Assembly: GCF_020166435.1 (NCBI RefSeq)
Contig: NZ_JAINZP010000006.1
Coordinates: 62,001 to 126,000 of the forward strand
DNA length: 64,000 nucleotides
DNA from: Pectobacterium versatile
GTDB taxonomy: Bacteria > Pseudomonadota > Gammaproteobacteria > Enterobacterales > Enterobacteriaceae
Direction of reading: 5' to 3'
The position numbers and the translations under genes are program-made. Every line of letters starts with the position of its first letter. The stretch's first letter is position 1. The notes beneath the pieces were generated by a model. The model worked only from the letters and a program-made list of their open reading frames with translations. It was not told where the DNA came from and searched no databases. Positions 1 to 10,704 of the stretch are shown in pieces.

Positions 1-894
1 ATTCTGGTGGCGCGGAATGGCCTGTGCGGCAACCAGCAGACGTGAGCGGATATTCTCGCGCAGGTACACATCCTGATTCGGTGCCAGCAGCGGTTCGGCC
101 GCGCTGTCACGGCGGCGAATGGTGATAAAATCAGCCAGGAAATTGTGCCAGCTCTTGCTGAGATTTTGTCGCCACTCGCTCAAAGAGGCGGACAGCTCTG
201 TGCTGTTGGCATCCATCGGCGCTTCATCGGTATTGTTGTCGGCGAGCTGCAAGTTGTCCAACTGGTCGGTTAGCTGATTTACTTTCAGGATAATGCCGTC
301 AAAATCGACCTGACTGACGCCAGCCAGTGCCCCAATATCGTTGGTCAGCGCGCGGCGGATTTCTATCAGGCTGGGATCGTTCATTTCCGCCAGACTAGCA
401 TCCGCGCTTTTCAGCAACGCGCCTGCGGTGGTGACGTCTTTGTCGCTCCACAGCTTGCGCCCTGCCAGTTTCACCAGAAAATCTGCCTGAGCGATTAGCC
501 AGGTATTGGTGTCATGGCTGGAAAGCGCTGCTAGCTTATCGCGCAGCTCGTCTGATTGACGCGTTAGCGCCTCAAGACGCTGTGCGGCAGTCTCCTGTGC
601 TTTGCTTTGCTGCTGTTGAGCGTCCAGCCACTGCTGTTGCTCTTGCTTATGCTGCTGCTGCAATGCGTTTAACTGCGTTTCCAGACGTTGCAGCGCAGCG
701 GTTTCTTTCTGCGCCTGCTGGTGGCCGTGGTAATACAAGCCCGCGCCTATTGCCAGCGCAATCACAATCGCGATCGCCCCGAGCACGGCACCGCTACGTT
801 TGGGCTGCGGTGCAGGATCCTGTTGCTGATGCGCGGGTTCAACCCGTTCAGCAACCTCGTCGGATGGAGCTGTGGGGGTATTGTGTTCCGTCAT
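1..894 (-). CDS. hemX: HemX, uroporphyrinogen-III C-methyltransferase-like membrane protein (3' end outside window)
   Basis: The reading frame is open from an ATG at 894 to the left edge, so about 298 residues are present and the C-terminus is missing. The start reads MTEHNTPTAPSDE. A Gln/Pro-rich cytoplasmic head is followed by one hydrophobic membrane segment at about residues 38-55, then a long Gln/Ala-rich coiled-coil region and a helical domain. This is the usual HemX plan. HemX is the third gene of the hemCDXY operon in E. coli and here begins 23 bp after the hemD stop. Its biochemical role is not settled: the name comes from limited similarity to methyltransferases, and a scaffolding role in haem synthesis is proposed for the family. 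hemY would lie beyond the edge. Confidence 0.9.
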   Translation of the reverse strand, partial: MTEHNTPTAPSDEVAERVEPAHQQQDPAPQPKRSGAVLGAIAIVIALAIGAGLYYHGHQQAQKETAALQRLETQLNALQQQHKQEQQQWLDAQQQQSKAQETAAQRLEALTRQSDELRDKLAALSSHDTNTWLIAQADFLVKLAGRKLWSDKDVTTAGALLKSADASLAEMNDPSLIEIRRALTNDIGALAGVSQVDFDGIILKVNQLTDQLDNLQLADNNTDEAPMDANSTELSASLSEWRQNLSKSWHNFLADFITIRRRDSAAEPLLAPNQDVYLRENIRSRLLVAAQAIPRHQN

Positions 895-917
895 AATGGT
901 ACATCCCATGATCAGGT

Positions 918-1658
918 TTATTGTAGTGCGCGCACGAGCGCATCGTTATCGGCGTTATCAGCCACTCGGATATCGCGCCAGCCAAGCTGACGACCCTGTT
1001 CTGCCAGTCGTTCGCTGACGACGATCAGTTGGCAGCCGAGTAACCAGGAAGCCCGATAGTAATCAGGTACTAAAGTATAGATCCGTTGTAGCATTTCTCC
1101 GCTGGTGATCACCAGTTTGTCGATGCCTATTTGTTGCCAGTGGCGGCTTTGCTCCGGCCCATCATAGTGAACGTCCCTACGCTGATAGCATTCACAGTAG
1201 GTTACCTGCGCGCCTCGCTCGGTTAGCGTCTCTCCCAGCAGTTCCCTTCCACCATTGCCACGTAATAATAGTGCACGTTTCCCCGCAACATCTTGTAGGT
1301 CAGGCAGTTGCAATAGCGTTTCGCTGGTTTCGCGCTCAGGCGGATAGGTTACCGGATGTGCGCTGATTTTATGTAGCGCCAGTGCCGTGGTACGGCCGAT
1401 GGCGTAATAAGCGAGGTGGGCAGGCCAGCTGATGCCCGTACGTGCCAGCATCGGATCGGCGTAATGAATCGCGTGTTGTGAGAGCGCAAACACCAGATCG
1501 TCGGCGCTCAGTGCCTGTAATAGTGAAGGCAGGCTGGCGAGTTCTCGTCCGGGTGAAAACTCGATCAGCGGGCTGTGCCAGGCGTTATAGCCGAGCTTTC
1601 TTAAACGGGTCACCAGTTGTTCGCCAGTTGGTGACGGACGGGTAACCAGAATAGTCAT
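918..1658 (-). CDS. hemD: Uroporphyrinogen-III synthase
   Basis: This 246-residue protein has the usual HemD length. It cyclises hydroxymethylbilane, inverting ring D, to give uroporphyrinogen III, the branch point to haem, sirohaem and cobalamin, and acts in the cytoplasm. Recognisable stretches are the N-terminal [11 protein letters not shown], the PLIEFSPG region near residue 30 and the VITSGEML segment in the second domain. Its ATG overlaps the hemC stop by 4 bp (ATGA), so translation is probably coupled to hemC; hemX follows. HemD is poorly conserved in general, but the position between hemC and hemX makes the call firm. Confidence 0.96.
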   Translation of the reverse strand: MTILVTRPSPTGEQLVTRLRKLGYNAWHSPLIEFSPGRELASLPSLLQALSADDLVFALSQHAIHYADPMLARTGISWPAHLAYYAIGRTTALALHKISAHPVTYPPERETSETLLQLPDLQDVAGKRALLLRGNGGRELLGETLTERGAQVTYCECYQRRDVHYDGPEQSRHWQQIGIDKLVITSGEMLQRIYTLVPDYYRASWLLGCQLIVVSERLAEQGRQLGWRDIRVADNADNDALVRALQ

Positions 1659-2596
1659 GATGAGCTTGACCCTTGATAAACGGCTTGAAGGATGGCGCTG
1701 GCACCTTTTGCCAGTAGCTCTTCAGCCAGTGCAATCCCGAGTTGTTCGGCATCGGAGACGCTTCCTTTACGTTCACCGACGATCATTTGGCTGCCGTCTG
1801 GCGCGCCAACCAGCGCACGCAGCCACAGCGTATCGCCTTCCAGTTCGGCGTAGCTGCCAATCGGTACCTGACAGCCGCCTTCAAGGCGCACATTCATCGC
1901 GCGTTCAGCCAGTACGCGGGCTGCGGTAGCGGGGTGATTCAGCGGGGCAAGGAGTTGACGGACATGTTCGTCATCCAAACGGCATTCGATGCCGATAGCA
2001 CCTTGTCCGACGGCTGGCAGAGATTCTTCCGGGCTTAACGGACAGCGGATGCGCTCTTCAAGGCCGAGACGTTTCAGACCGGCGACCGCAAGAATAATGG
2101 CGTCATACTCGCCGTTGTCCAGTTTTGACAGGCGTGTACCGACATTGCCGCGCAAATCACGAATCACCAGATCGGGGCGTCGGGCGCGCAGCTGGCACTG
2201 ACGGCGCAGGCTGGAGGTGCCGACGCAACTGCCTTCCGGTAACTGTTCGAGGCTGTCGTAATGATTGGAAACAAAAGCGTCGCGCGGGTCGTCGCGTTCG
2301 CAAATGGTGGTCAGGCCGAGGCCATCTGGGAATTCGACGGGCACATCTTTCATGGAGTGGACGGCAATATCGGCACGCCCTTCAAGCAGCGCCAATTCCA
2401 GCTCTTTAACAAACAATCCTTTACCGCCGACCTTTGCCAGTGGCGTATCGAGGATGATGTCACCGCGGGTTACCATCGGCACCAGCTCCACGTGTAAATC
2501 CGGGTAGAGGTGATTCAGACACTGCTGAACATATCGTGCTTGCCACAGGGCGAGCGGGCTTTGTCGGGTGGCAATTCTAATAATATTGGCTAACAT
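1655..2596 (-). CDS. hemC: Hydroxymethylbilane synthase (porphobilinogen deaminase)
   Basis: HemC joins four porphobilinogen molecules into hydroxymethylbilane in the cytoplasm, using a covalently bound dipyrromethane cofactor. The 313-residue protein shows the cofactor-binding Cys242 in EGGCQVP, the catalytic Asp84 in HSMKDVP, and the [11 protein letters not shown]-terminal signature. The start was placed at the ATG at 2596, which gives [12 protein letters not shown] like E. coli HemC. An in-frame extension to 2635 would add 13 residues with no family support. It is the first gene of the hemCDX operon and is divergent from cyaA. Confidence 0.97.
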   Translation of the reverse strand: MLANIIRIATRQSPLALWQARYVQQCLNHLYPDLHVELVPMVTRGDIILDTPLAKVGGKGLFVKELELALLEGRADIAVHSMKDVPVEFPDGLGLTTICERDDPRDAFVSNHYDSLEQLPEGSCVGTSSLRRQCQLRARRPDLVIRDLRGNVGTRLSKLDNGEYDAIILAVAGLKRLGLEERIRCPLSPEESLPAVGQGAIGIECRLDDEHVRQLLAPLNHPATAARVLAERAMNVRLEGGCQVPIGSYAELEGDTLWLRALVGAPDGSQMIVGERKGSVSDAEQLGIALAEELLAKGASAILQAVYQGSSSS

Positions 2597-2927
2597 GCTT
2601 GATACCGTTTTTATCATTTTCCGCCATCGTATCATTGATGGTGCGTTGGTGTCAGGTTGTGGGCATTAGCGGTGCGCCTTTTAAAACGGTCTGAAATTCG
2701 GGTGCCGCAAGTCGAGTAAGAAGCCGTGCTGATGCAATCGGGTAGGGAAATTCGTAATAAAGCAAGATAGGTAAGTCTAACTTTCTTTACTTTCTTTACG
2801 CCCAATCAGCAAGGTGTTAAATTGATCACGTTTCCAGCAATAATTCGCTAAACATTCTTCTAATTTCATCATGCGGATTTGGAACACGGGGTTTTTCTAG
2901 GCACTGGGATAAATCAGGCGAAACGTC
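2597..2927. promoter_or_regulatory. Divergent hemC/cyaA intergenic region
   Basis: This 331-bp gap separates two divergent starts and must hold the promoters of both units. The one element I can assign is the CRP site listed separately. A tandem 'ctttctttactttctttac' tract lies just before it, around 2781-2799. No small ORF with a convincing ribosome site was seen. Confidence 0.6.
2812..2833 (+). promoter_or_regulatory. CRP-cAMP binding site upstream of cyaA
   Basis: The core TGTTA-N6-TCACG at 2815-2830 matches TGTGA-N6-TCACA with two mismatches. The surrounding sequence is nearly the same as the CRP site at the E. coli cyaA promoter as I remember it (GGTGTTAAATTGATCACG). In E. coli this site lets CRP-cAMP repress cyaA, a negative feedback loop. 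Function here is inferred from that match. Confidence 0.75.
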
Positions 2928-5486
2928 TTGTACTTCTACATCGAGACTTTGAAGCAAAGACTGGATGCGATCAACCAACTGCGTGTTGACCGTGCTCTGG
3001 GAGCAATGAAGCCCGCTTTTCAGCAGGTTTACAGTCTTCTGCCCATTTTATTACATCATCATCACCCGTTGATGCCAGGCTACCTTGAAGGCAAGGTGCC
3101 TCACGGTATCTGCACTCACACGCCTGATGAAAAACAACAACAGTACCTTGATGGCATCGCGTTGCGCTGGGGTCAGTTTGACTGTTCTCATCCGCAGGGT
3201 GAACTGCCGATCACGGGCATCTATTCCATGGGAAGTACCTCATCTATCGGACAGAGCTGTAGCTCCGATCTCGATATCTGGGTGTGCCACCAATCCTGGC
3301 TGGATAGCGAAGAACGCCAACTCTTACAGAAGAAATGTACGCTGCTGGAGCAGTGGGCAGCATCGCAGGGCGCTGAGGTCAGTTTCTTCCTGATGGATGA
3401 AAGCCGCTTCCGCCACAATGAAAGCGGCAGCCTGAGCGGTGAAGACTGCGGCACCATGCAGCATATCCTGTTACTCGACGAATTCTACCGTACCGCCGTG
3501 CGTATGGCCGGTAAGCGTATTCTGTGGAACATGGTGCCGGTCGAAGAAGAATCCCACTACGACGAATATGTGCTGTCGCTGTACTCACAGGGGGCGCTGG
3601 CTCCTAACGAGTGGATGGATTTAGGCGGCTTAAGCACGCTGTCGGCGGAAGAGTATTTCGGCGCGAGTCTCTGGCAGCTCTATAAAAGCATCGATTCCCC
3701 TTATAAAGCCGTACTGAAAACGCTGCTGTTGGAAGCCTATTCCTGGGAATACCCGGACACCAGCCTGCTGTCGACCGAAATTAAAAAGCGCCTGCATGAC
3801 GGCGAGATCGTCTCTTTCGGTCTTGATCCTTACTGCATGATGCTGGATCGCGTGACGCACTATCTGACGGCGATCAACGATCCTACGCGTCTGGATCTGG
3901 CGCGTCGATGTTTCTATTTAAAAGTGTGTGAAAAGCTCTCCAGAGAAAAAGCTTGTGTCGGCTGGCGTCGCCAGATTCTGAGCCAACTGGTGCAAGAATG
4001 GGGATGGAGCGACGAACATCTGGCCATGCTGGATAACCGCGCTAACTGGAAAATCGAACAGGTACGCGAAGCACATAATGAGCTGTTGGATGCGATGATG
4101 CAGACCTATCGCAACCTGATTCGCTTCGCCCGCCGCAATAATCTGAGCGTCAGCGCCAGCCCGCAGGATATCGGTGTGTTGACCCGTAAACTGTACGCTG
4201 CGTTTGAAGCGCTGCCGGGTAAAGTTACCCTGCTGAACCCACAAATTTCGCCCGATTTGTCGGAGCCGAATTTAACCTTTATCTATGTTCCACCGGGTCG
4301 TGCGAACCGTTCTGGCTGGTATCTGTATAACCAGGCACCGTCGATGGATGCGATCGTCAGCCATCAACCGTTGGAATATAACCGCTATCTGAACAAGCTG
4401 GTAGCGTGGGCTTATTTTAATGGCCTGCTGACGCCAAGCACGCGTCTGTATATTAAAGGCAACGAGCTGTGCGATATCACGCGTCTGCAAGTGCTGGTGG
4501 ACGACGTCGCCAGCCACTTCCCGCTGCGTCTGCCTGCACCGACGCCGAAGGCGTTGTACAGCCCGTGTGAAATTCGTCATTTGGCGATTATCGTCAATCT
4601 GGAACACGATCCGACAGCGGCCTTCCGCAATCAGGTCGTGCATTTCGATTTCCGTCATCTGGATGTCTTTAGCTTCGGCCAGCAGCAGCAGTGTCTGGTT
4701 GGCAGTATCGACCTGCTGTATCGTAACTCGTGGAATGAAGTGCGTACGCTGCATTTCAGCGGCGAGCAGGCGGTGTTGGAAGCGCTGAAAACCATTCTGG
4801 GCAAAATGCATCAGGATGCCGCGCTGCCGGAATCACTGGAAGTCTTCTGCTACAGCCAGCATCTGCGCGGGCTGATCCGTACCCGTGTGCAGCAGTTAGT
4901 GTCCGAATGTATTGAGCTGCGCCTGACCAGTACGCGTCAGCAGGAGCCAGGGCGTTTCAAAGCAGTGAAAGTCGCGGGCCAAACCTGGGGCCTGTTCTTC
5001 GAACGGCTGAGTGTCTCGGTGCAGAAGCTGGAAAATGCGGTCGAGTTTTATGGCGCGATTTCCAACAACAAACTGCAAGGCCAGCCGGTTCAGGTTGAAA
5101 CCAACCATATACATTTACCGCCAGTGGTCGATGGCGTCGCCAGCGAAGGGATCATCCAGTTCTTCTTTGAAGACCTGACAGAAAATCAGGGCTTTAATAT
5201 CTATATTCTGGATGAGTCGAACCGCGTTGAGGTCTACCACCACTGTGAGGGCAGTAAAGAAGAGCTGGTGCGCGATGTCAGCCGCTTCTATTCGTCTTCG
5301 CATGACCGCTTTACCTACGGCTCCAGCTTTATCAATTTCAATCTGCCGCAGTTCTACCAAATCGTACAGCTGGACGGCCGCACGCAGGTGATTCCGTTCC
5401 GCAGCAGTGCGCTTTCTCATCTGTGCATTACGCCCGTGGTGGATGATGAAGCGATGACGATGAAGCAGCGGCTGCAAATCCTCTAG
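2928..5486 (+). CDS. cyaA: Class I adenylate cyclase (TTG start)
   Basis: CyaA makes cAMP from ATP and is controlled by the glucose PTS (EIIA-Glc). The protein has 852 residues (about 848 in E. coli). The N-terminal catalytic half carries the nucleotidyltransferase-type GSTSSIGQS...SDLDIWV motif near residues 101-120, with the metal-binding aspartates. The C-terminal half is the regulatory region. The start codon is TTG at 2928, giving [18 protein letters not shown]. coli cyaA also uses UUG, a known device for keeping expression low, and no better ATG is present. It is monocistronic-looking, with a CRP site about 100 bp upstream. Confidence 0.97.
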   Translation: MYFYIETLKQRLDAINQLRVDRALGAMKPAFQQVYSLLPILLHHHHPLMPGYLEGKVPHGICTHTPDEKQQQYLDGIALRWGQFDCSHPQGELPITGIYSMGSTSSIGQSCSSDLDIWVCHQSWLDSEERQLLQKKCTLLEQWAASQGAEVSFFLMDESRFRHNESGSLSGEDCGTMQHILLLDEFYRTAVRMAGKRILWNMVPVEEESHYDEYVLSLYSQGALAPNEWMDLGGLSTLSAEEYFGASLWQLYKSIDSPYKAVLKTLLLEAYSWEYPDTSLLSTEIKKRLHDGEIVSFGLDPYCMMLDRVTHYLTAINDPTRLDLARRCFYLKVCEKLSREKACVGWRRQILSQLVQEWGWSDEHLAMLDNRANWKIEQVREAHNELLDAMMQTYRNLIRFARRNNLSVSASPQDIGVLTRKLYAAFEALPGKVTLLNPQISPDLSEPNLTFIYVPPGRANRSGWYLYNQAPSMDAIVSHQPLEYNRYLNKLVAWAYFNGLLTPSTRLYIKGNELCDITRLQVLVDDVASHFPLRLPAPTPKALYSPCEIRHLAIIVNLEHDPTAAFRNQVVHFDFRHLDVFSFGQQQQCLVGSIDLLYRNSWNEVRTLHFSGEQAVLEALKTILGKMHQDAALPESLEVFCYSQHLRGLIRTRVQQLVSECIELRLTSTRQQEPGRFKAVKVAGQTWGLFFERLSVSVQKLENAVEFYGAISNNKLQGQPVQVETNHIHLPPVVDGVASEGIIQFFFEDLTENQGFNIYILDESNRVEVYHHCEGSKEELVRDVSRFYSSSHDRFTYGSSFINFNLPQFYQIVQLDGRTQVIPFRSSALSHLCITPVVDDEAMTMKQRLQIL

Positions 5487-5534
5487 TAACGCTCTGATAC
5501 TCGGGTTTCAGCGTATTCAGCAAAGGATGTATTG

Positions 5535-6707
5535 ATGGATTCGTTGCAACGCCGAAACCTGATACTGCTGGCGCTCGGACAAGGGCTGACCGGCAGTATT
5601 ATTTCCCTGATGACGCTGTGTTCTACGCTGGTTGGCGTATCGATGACGCCCGTTCCTTTGTTGACCACGCTACCGATTACCGCGACGGTGTGCGGTGCTG
5701 CGCTCATGATCTACAGCGTTTCATCGCTGATGACAAAACATGGCAGGCGCAATGCGTTCATCATCGGCACGCTGATCGGGCTAGTGGGCGCGCTTTTGGC
5801 GGCGCTGGCGATTGCGCTACACAGTTTCTCCCTCTTTGTCTTTTCGACATTTGTTCTGGGGATGTCCTGCGCTTTCAATCAGTATTATCGCTTCGCGGCG
5901 GCTGAGATATTTACCGATAATCAGCAGAAAAACCGGGCGATCTCATGGGTGATCAGCGGCGGTATTCTGGGCGGTTTTCTCGGCCCGTTCGCGGCGAGCC
6001 AATCTTCTCAGCTCTGGGCGTCGTACCCGTTTCTCGGCAGTTTTATTGCAGCGGCCTTCATCTGTGTTATCACGTCTCTGTTGTTGCTTGGCCTTAAACT
6101 GCCCCCAATGTCCGTTACCACGCCCAGCACCCAGCGTAGTGAACCGCTGGCGGCGATTCTGAAAAGCCGGGCATTTGTGTTGGGAACGGCAAGCTGTTCC
6201 GTTGGGTTTGTGGTGATGACGCTATTGATGAACTCCGTGCCGCTGGCGATGCACCAGCACCACTTTTCCGTCGGCCACAGCGCGACGGTTTTGCAATGGC
6301 ATTTTGTGGCCATGTATGCGCCTGCGCTGCTGTTAGTGCTGTTGGCAAAACGACTGACGCCGATTCAGGTCGTGATGATTGGCATGGTGTGTAACGTCGT
6401 CGGGGTGGCGGTCGCGCTGAGCGGTTTGACGTTCTGGCACTTCCTGTTTGCGCTGATGCTGTTCGGCATCGGGTGGGCGTTTATGTTCAACGGCGGGACA
6501 TTCATGCTGAACGCGTTTACCCATTCAGTGCATAAATCGCGTTTGCAGGGGATTAACTCGCTGGTGATTTACGTGCCTAACGCGCTGGCTTCGCTGTCTG
6601 CTGGCAGCCTGATGGCGCTGACCAGCGGCTGGCCGATGGTCAATATGGTAGGTATCGGCATGCTGTTGTTGCTGGTTCTGGGGCTGATAATTCTGGGACG
6701 GCGCTGA
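5535..6707 (+). CDS. MFS transporter, substrate unknown
   Basis: A 390-residue, very hydrophobic protein with about 12 predicted membrane helices and a charged central loop near residues 185-210, typical of a major facilitator superfamily permease. A GxxTKHGRRN-type loop between helices 2 and 3 (SLMTKHGRRNAF) fits the family signature. The start was set at the ATG at 5535 because AAAGGA lies 7 bases upstream; the TTG three bases earlier is less likely. The gene lies between cyaA and cyaY, where E. coli has no transporter, in the cyaA direction and 48 bp downstream. I cannot name the substrate. Sugar or drug efflux are both possible. Confidence 0.85.
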   Translation: MDSLQRRNLILLALGQGLTGSIISLMTLCSTLVGVSMTPVPLLTTLPITATVCGAALMIYSVSSLMTKHGRRNAFIIGTLIGLVGALLAALAIALHSFSLFVFSTFVLGMSCAFNQYYRFAAAEIFTDNQQKNRAISWVISGGILGGFLGPFAASQSSQLWASYPFLGSFIAAAFICVITSLLLLGLKLPPMSVTTPSTQRSEPLAAILKSRAFVLGTASCSVGFVVMTLLMNSVPLAMHQHHFSVGHSATVLQWHFVAMYAPALLLVLLAKRLTPIQVVMIGMVCNVVGVAVALSGLTFWHFLFALMLFGIGWAFMFNGGTFMLNAFTHSVHKSRLQGINSLVIYVPNALASLSAGSLMALTSGWPMVNMVGIGMLLLLVLGLIILGRR

Positions 6708-6741
6708 TGTGTGGCGCGCCGCGGGCCCGTTGAAAAGACAG

Positions 6742-7062
6742 TTACCCGAAGTGAACGGTTTCCCCGGCCTGATCCGAGCAGGCTGCTGACAGCAGCGCGA
6801 TAAAATCTTCACCGCTGCGAGCGCATACCCAACGTTCTTCCTGAAGGTTGAAATGGTAACCGCCTGCTTTGGTCGCCAGCCAGATTTGGTGTAGTGGCTC
6901 CTGCCGATTAATCACGATTTTGCTGCCATTTTCAAAACTCAGCGTCATCACGCCGCCGTTGGTTTCGTAATCGATGTCGGCATCACCCTCAAACCGATCC
7001 AGCGTTTCTTCCAACTGAAGCATGAGTTCGTCGGCTAATTGGTGGAACTCGCTATCGTTCAT
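6742..7062 (-). CDS. cyaY: CyaY, bacterial frataxin
   Basis: The 106-residue protein is a full-length frataxin homologue. The acidic first helix ([22 protein letters not shown]) supplies the iron-binding Glu/Asp patch. The following beta strands contain [13 protein letters not shown] and GGYHF, both hallmark frataxin segments. CyaY binds iron and the cysteine desulfurase IscS and tunes iron-sulfur cluster assembly in the cytoplasm. It is divergent from lptM-dapF, as in E. coli. Confidence 0.96.
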   Translation of the reverse strand: MNDSEFHQLADELMLQLEETLDRFEGDADIDYETNGGVMTLSFENGSKIVINRQEPLHQIWLATKAGGYHFNLQEERWVCARSGEDFIALLSAACSDQAGETVHFG

Positions 7063-7139
7063 TTTCGATTCCTATTGATTTTCATGATCCACCTGCGATT
7101 ATAGAGAGCATACGAGTATTAATGACAGGTCTTAACGTG

Positions 7140-7307
7140 ATGAAAAACGTGTTTCGCCAGTTTTTTCTGGTGTTATCAGTAGTGAGTTTATTCGGTTGTG
7201 GTCTGAAAGGGCCGCTTTATATGCCTACCGATGGCAAATCCGGTGCGTCAACGACTCAGCAAAATGAGAACCAGCCGCCGCAAAAGAAAACGTCAATGCG
7301 TCCTTAA
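7140..7307 (+). CDS. lptM: LptM (YifL), small LPS-assembly lipoprotein
   Basis: A 55-residue lipoprotein. The signal peptide MKNVFRQFFLVLSVVSLFGC ends in lipobox LFGC with the acylated Cys at position 20, followed by GLKGPLYMP, the conserved segment that in E. coli LptM mimics LPS and helps LptD disulfide maturation at the outer membrane. The start at 7140 follows the E. coli protein (MKNVF); an upstream in-frame ATG at 7122 would spoil the signal peptide. The tail is Gln/Asn/Lys-rich and disordered. It precedes dapF by 64 bp, as in E. coli. Confidence 0.93.
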   Translation: MKNVFRQFFLVLSVVSLFGCGLKGPLYMPTDGKSGASTTQQNENQPPQKKTSMRP

Positions 7308-7371
7308 TGCGTGACGACAGTAATCAATAACAGGTCACGCGCCCGGTTAAGCAAGCGGGGGAGTCAGGATA

Positions 7372-8196
7372 ATGCAGTTCGCTAAGATGCACGGGTTAGG
7401 CAACGATTTCATGGTTGTTGATGCCGTTACGCAAAACGTTTATTTTTCACCCGAATTGATTCGCCGTTTGGCGGATCGACACTGTGGTGTAGGGTTTGAC
7501 CAACTGCTGGTTGTCGAGCCACCCTACGATCCTGAACTGGATTTTCATTACCGCATTTTTAACGCGGATGGCAGCGAAGTGGCGCAGTGCGGCAATGGCG
7601 CGCGCTGCTTTGCTCGCTTTGTTCGCCTGAAAGGGTTGACCAACAAGCGTGATATCGCTGTCAGTACGCAGACCGGCCGGATGGTGTTGTCGGTGACCGA
7701 TGACGAACTGGTGCGCGTCAACATGGGCGAACCTAATTTCGAGCCGCAACAGGTGCCTTTCCGCGCGGTCAAAGCGGAGAAAACCTACATCATGCGTGCC
7801 GACGAGCACACGGTGCTGTGTGGCGTGGTGTCGATGGGCAACCCGCACTGTGTGATTCAGGTTGAGGATGTGGACACGGCGAAGGTGGAAACGCTGGGGC
7901 CGCTGCTGGAAAGCCACGAGCGTTTTCCCGAGCGTGCCAACATCGGTTTTATGCAAATTGTTGATAGCCACACTGTCCGTTTGCGGGTGTACGAACGTGG
8001 TGCGGGAGAAACACAGGCGTGCGGTAGCGGCGCGTGTGCTGCCGTGGCGGTAGGGATCCAGCAGGGATTATTGTCCGCGAACGTTCGCGTATCTCTGCCG
8101 GGCGGGGAGTTGGATATCCAGTGGGATGGGCCGGGACATCCGTTATTCATGACCGGGCCTGCAACGCATGTCTACGATGGATTTATTCATTTATGA
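7372..8196 (+). CDS. dapF: Diaminopimelate epimerase
   Basis: DapF converts LL- to meso-diaminopimelate for lysine and peptidoglycan synthesis, without a cofactor, using two cysteines. Both are present: Cys73 in CGNGARC and Cys217 in ACGSGACA. The 274-residue length is standard. A ribosome site (gggggagtcagg) precedes the ATG. The stop overlaps the ATG of the next gene (ATGA), starting a tightly packed run dapF, DUF484 gene, xerC, yigB. Confidence 0.98.
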   Translation: MQFAKMHGLGNDFMVVDAVTQNVYFSPELIRRLADRHCGVGFDQLLVVEPPYDPELDFHYRIFNADGSEVAQCGNGARCFARFVRLKGLTNKRDIAVSTQTGRMVLSVTDDELVRVNMGEPNFEPQQVPFRAVKAEKTYIMRADEHTVLCGVVSMGNPHCVIQVEDVDTAKVETLGPLLESHERFPERANIGFMQIVDSHTVRLRVYERGAGETQACGSGACAAVAVGIQQGLLSANVRVSLPGGELDIQWDGPGHPLFMTGPATHVYDGFIHL

Positions 8197-8897
8197 AGAA
8201 TGTCGAGGAACAGGCAGAGCGCGAGATCGCACTCAGTGACGAGATGGTTTTGCAGTTCCTGCAACAGAATCCTGATTTTTTTATCCGCAATGCGCGTCCC
8301 GTCGAGCAGATGCGCATTCCTCATCCCGTCAGGGGAACCGTGTCGCTGGTAGAATGGCAACTGGCACGTCAGCGTAACCACATTACTCAGCTTGAGGAAG
8401 AGATCACGCTGTTGATGGAGCAGGCGGGGGCGAACGAAGTGCTGTTCAATCGCCTGCTTGGGTTACAAACTGAATTGGCGTCGGCGGACAGCCTGACGGA
8501 CATGTTGGATCGTTTGCAGCGCTGGGCGCGTCAGCTTGGTCTGGCGGGTGCAACGGTTCGTCTGTTCAGCGATAAATGGCGCCTTGGCGCGCCTTCTGGT
8601 TTTACCCATCTTGGGCTAAACCGCTCCACCTTTGAGCCGCTGCGCATTCAGCGCTTCGGACAAAGTAACCATTATCTTGGCAGTCTGAACGGGCCGGAGC
8701 TGCTGCTCCTGCTGCCGCAGGCCAGGCAGGTTGGGTCGGTCGCGCTATCGCTGATGGGAAATCATCACGATTTGGGCGTGCTGATTTTCAGCAGCCGCGA
8801 CAGCCACCATTATCAGGATGGCATGGGAACCGTGCTGCTTCAGCAAATGGCCATGATGCTGCCGGCGATGCTGGCGCGCTGGGTTGAGCGGGTATGA
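8193..8897 (+). CDS. yigA: DUF484 family protein (YigA)
   Basis: A 234-residue protein with an N-terminal helix ([15 protein letters not shown]), a coiled-coil stretch ([17 protein letters not shown]) and a GAF-like C-terminal domain, which is the DUF484 plan. Molecular function is unknown. The start is the ATG at 8193 that overlaps the dapF stop; the longer frame to 8034 runs inside dapF and is not used. The gene also sits between dapF and xerC in E. coli and overlaps xerC by 4 bp here, implying translational coupling. Confidence 0.93.
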   Translation: MKNVEEQAEREIALSDEMVLQFLQQNPDFFIRNARPVEQMRIPHPVRGTVSLVEWQLARQRNHITQLEEEITLLMEQAGANEVLFNRLLGLQTELASADSLTDMLDRLQRWARQLGLAGATVRLFSDKWRLGAPSGFTHLGLNRSTFEPLRIQRFGQSNHYLGSLNGPELLLLLPQARQVGSVALSLMGNHHDLGVLIFSSRDSHHYQDGMGTVLLQQMAMMLPAMLARWVERV

Positions 8898-9829
8898 GCC
8901 AGCAGCCTGCGCCATCGGAGGCTCCTTCCTCTTCGCCGTTACAAGCTGATGTTGATGCGTTCCTGCGTTACCTGAAAGTAGAGCGTCAGCTAAGCCCGCT
9001 GACGCAGACCAGCTATTTACATCAACTGTCTGCGGTTATCACGATACTCTCCGCGGCGGGTGTGGCTGACTGGCGCAAGCTGGATGCTTCAGGTGTGCGT
9101 TCCGTGGTGTCCCGCAGTAAGCGCGATGGGCTACATTCCAGCAGTCTGGCGCTACGTTTATCGGCATTGCGCAGCTTTCTCGACTGGATGGTGTCACGCG
9201 GTGTGCTGACGGCGAACCCCGCTAAAGGCGTATCCACGCCGCGAGCCGGACGGCCATTACCGAAGAATATGGATGTGGATGAGGTGAATCGGCTGCTGGA
9301 GATCGATTGGGACGATCCCCTTGCGGTGCGCGACCGCACGATGCTGGAAGTGATGTACGGCGCGGGGCTGCGTCTGGCTGAGCTGGTTGGTATGGATTAT
9401 CAGCATATTGATTTGGCCAGCGGTGAAGTCTGGGTCATGGGGAAAGGCAGTAAAGAGCGCAAGTTGCCGATAGGAAAAACGGCGGTAACCTGGCTGGAAC
9501 GCTGGCTGGCGCTGCGCGAACTGTTTGGCCCGCAGGATGATGCCGTGTTTATCTCCAATCAGGGACGACGCATTTCGATGCGCAACGTGCAGAAGCGTTT
9601 CGCCGAATGGGGAATTAAGCAGGGCATCAATAGCCATGTTCATCCTCATAAATTGCGCCACTCCTTTGCGACGCACATGCTGGAATCCAGCGGCGATTTA
9701 CGAGCGGTACAAGAGCTGCTTGGCCACGCTAACCTGACCACAACGCAGATTTACACCCATCTTGATTTTCAACATTTAGCCTCCGTGTACGATGCTGCGC
9801 ATCCACGCGCCAAACGAGGGAAACCCTGA
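8894..9829 (+). CDS. xerC: Tyrosine recombinase XerC
   Basis: XerC acts with XerD at dif to resolve chromosome dimers, with FtsK at the division septum. The 311-residue protein has the SAM-like N-terminal core-binding domain (about 15-110) and the catalytic domain with the full set Arg160, Lys184, His252, Arg255, His278 and nucleophile Tyr287 ([20 protein letters not shown]). It begins within ATGA at the DUF484 gene stop and ends in TGATG shared with yigB. Confidence 0.98.
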   Translation: MSQQPAPSEAPSSSPLQADVDAFLRYLKVERQLSPLTQTSYLHQLSAVITILSAAGVADWRKLDASGVRSVVSRSKRDGLHSSSLALRLSALRSFLDWMVSRGVLTANPAKGVSTPRAGRPLPKNMDVDEVNRLLEIDWDDPLAVRDRTMLEVMYGAGLRLAELVGMDYQHIDLASGEVWVMGKGSKERKLPIGKTAVTWLERWLALRELFGPQDDAVFISNQGRRISMRNVQKRFAEWGIKQGINSHVHPHKLRHSFATHMLESSGDLRAVQELLGHANLTTTQIYTHLDFQHLASVYDAAHPRAKRGKP

Positions 9830-10545
9830 TGCATTTTTACCGATCTCTTGGCCCGATCCGGGCGATCACGTTCGATCTGGATGACACGCTGTACGATAAC
9901 GCGGACGTCATTCGACGCACGGGGCAAGAGTCAGTCCACTTTCTGCAACAGTACCATCCTGCACTTCGTGACTTTCAGGCGGATGATTTTCAGAACTTAC
10001 GCCAGACCTTGCTTGAGCGTGAGCCGGACATTTATCACGACGTGACCGAATGGCGTCGTCGTGCGGTTGAGCTGGCGATGTTAGAACGCGGCCTGAGCGC
10101 CGCCGAGTCGAAGGATGGCGCAAAAGCCGCAATGGAAAACTTCGCCCACTGGCGTAGTCAGGTTGCGATTACCGAAGAAACGCACCAGACGTTGGCGGCG
10201 TTAGCCGAGAAAGTGCCGCTGGCAGCGATCACCAATGGCAACGCGGAACCACACCGGTTCGGCCTCGATCGCTATTTTTCTTTCATCCTGCGCGCTGGCC
10301 CGCACGGCCGTGCTAAGCCGTTTGATGACATGTACCATTTGGCGGCAGAAAAGCTCAATCTGCCGTTGCAGGAAATCTTACATGTCGGTGACGATCTCAC
10401 GACCGATGTCGCAGGGTCGATCCGCTGCGGTATGCAGGCCTGCTGGATTAACCTGCGTGAAGGCAGCCTGACGCAAATTGGCGATGCCCGACTGCTGCCA
10501 CATATTGAAATTTCGCGGTTGGCATCGCTGTCGGCGTTGTTATAA
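9829..10545 (+). CDS. yigB: HAD phosphatase YigB (flavin-pathway phosphatase)
   Basis: A 238-residue haloacid dehalogenase-family hydrolase. Motif I is [10 protein letters not shown] (nucleophile Asp about residue 17), motif II is ITNGN, and motif IV is [13 protein letters not shown]. coli YigB dephosphorylates the riboflavin precursor ARPP and FMN; the same role is inferred. It shares one base with the xerC stop (TGATG). A LexA box begins 14 bp after its stop. Confidence 0.95.
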   Translation: MHFYRSLGPIRAITFDLDDTLYDNADVIRRTGQESVHFLQQYHPALRDFQADDFQNLRQTLLEREPDIYHDVTEWRRRAVELAMLERGLSAAESKDGAKAAMENFAHWRSQVAITEETHQTLAALAEKVPLAAITNGNAEPHRFGLDRYFSFILRAGPHGRAKPFDDMYHLAAEKLNLPLQEILHVGDDLTTDVAGSIRCGMQACWINLREGSLTQIGDARLLPHIEISRLASLSALL

Positions 10546-10558
10546 TCACGGCATTAAT

Positions 10559-10574
10559 CTGTATAAATCATCAG
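10559..10574 (+). promoter_or_regulatory. LexA (SOS) box upstream of uvrD
   Basis: CTGTATAAATCATCAG matches the LexA consensus CTGT-N8-ACAG at seven of the eight fixed positions. E. coli uvrD is under LexA control through a comparable box. The box lies 178 bp before the uvrD start and the 110-bp repeat at 10595-10704 sits between them. Confidence 0.75.
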
Positions 10575-10594
10575 TGGAAATGCTCCTTACATGG

Positions 10595-10704
10595 GCTAAT
10601 ACTGGTCACTTAAGCTCGTTATTAGGGGAAACACAGGGGGGAGGTTCCCGCAGGGAGGCCTCACCCCTGTGGTCGCCCCGTGTATCTCGATGCTTAAACG
10701 ATCG
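10595..10704 (+). repeat. 110-bp dispersed repeat, copy A (uvrD leader)
   Basis: This stretch and the reverse complement of 24469-24578 are the same length and clearly homologous. Shared blocks are GCTAATACTGGTC, CTTAAG, GGGAAACAC, CCCGCAGGGA, GCCTC, GTGGTCGCC, GTATCTCGAT and CTTAAAC. The middle can fold: CACAGGGG pairs with CCCCTGTG around a CCCGCAGGG loop region. It is non-coding, and overlapping short frames look spurious. The two copies mark a small mobile or REP-like family. Confidence 0.85.

Noticed and set aside
4272-4811. A 179-codon minus-strand frame inside cyaA
   Set aside because: It lies wholly within a strongly conserved gene and has no domain or start support.
8034-8192. Upstream extension of the DUF484 gene into dapF
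   Set aside because: The extension is the dapF sequence in another frame; the ATGA overlap start at 8193 fits the family.
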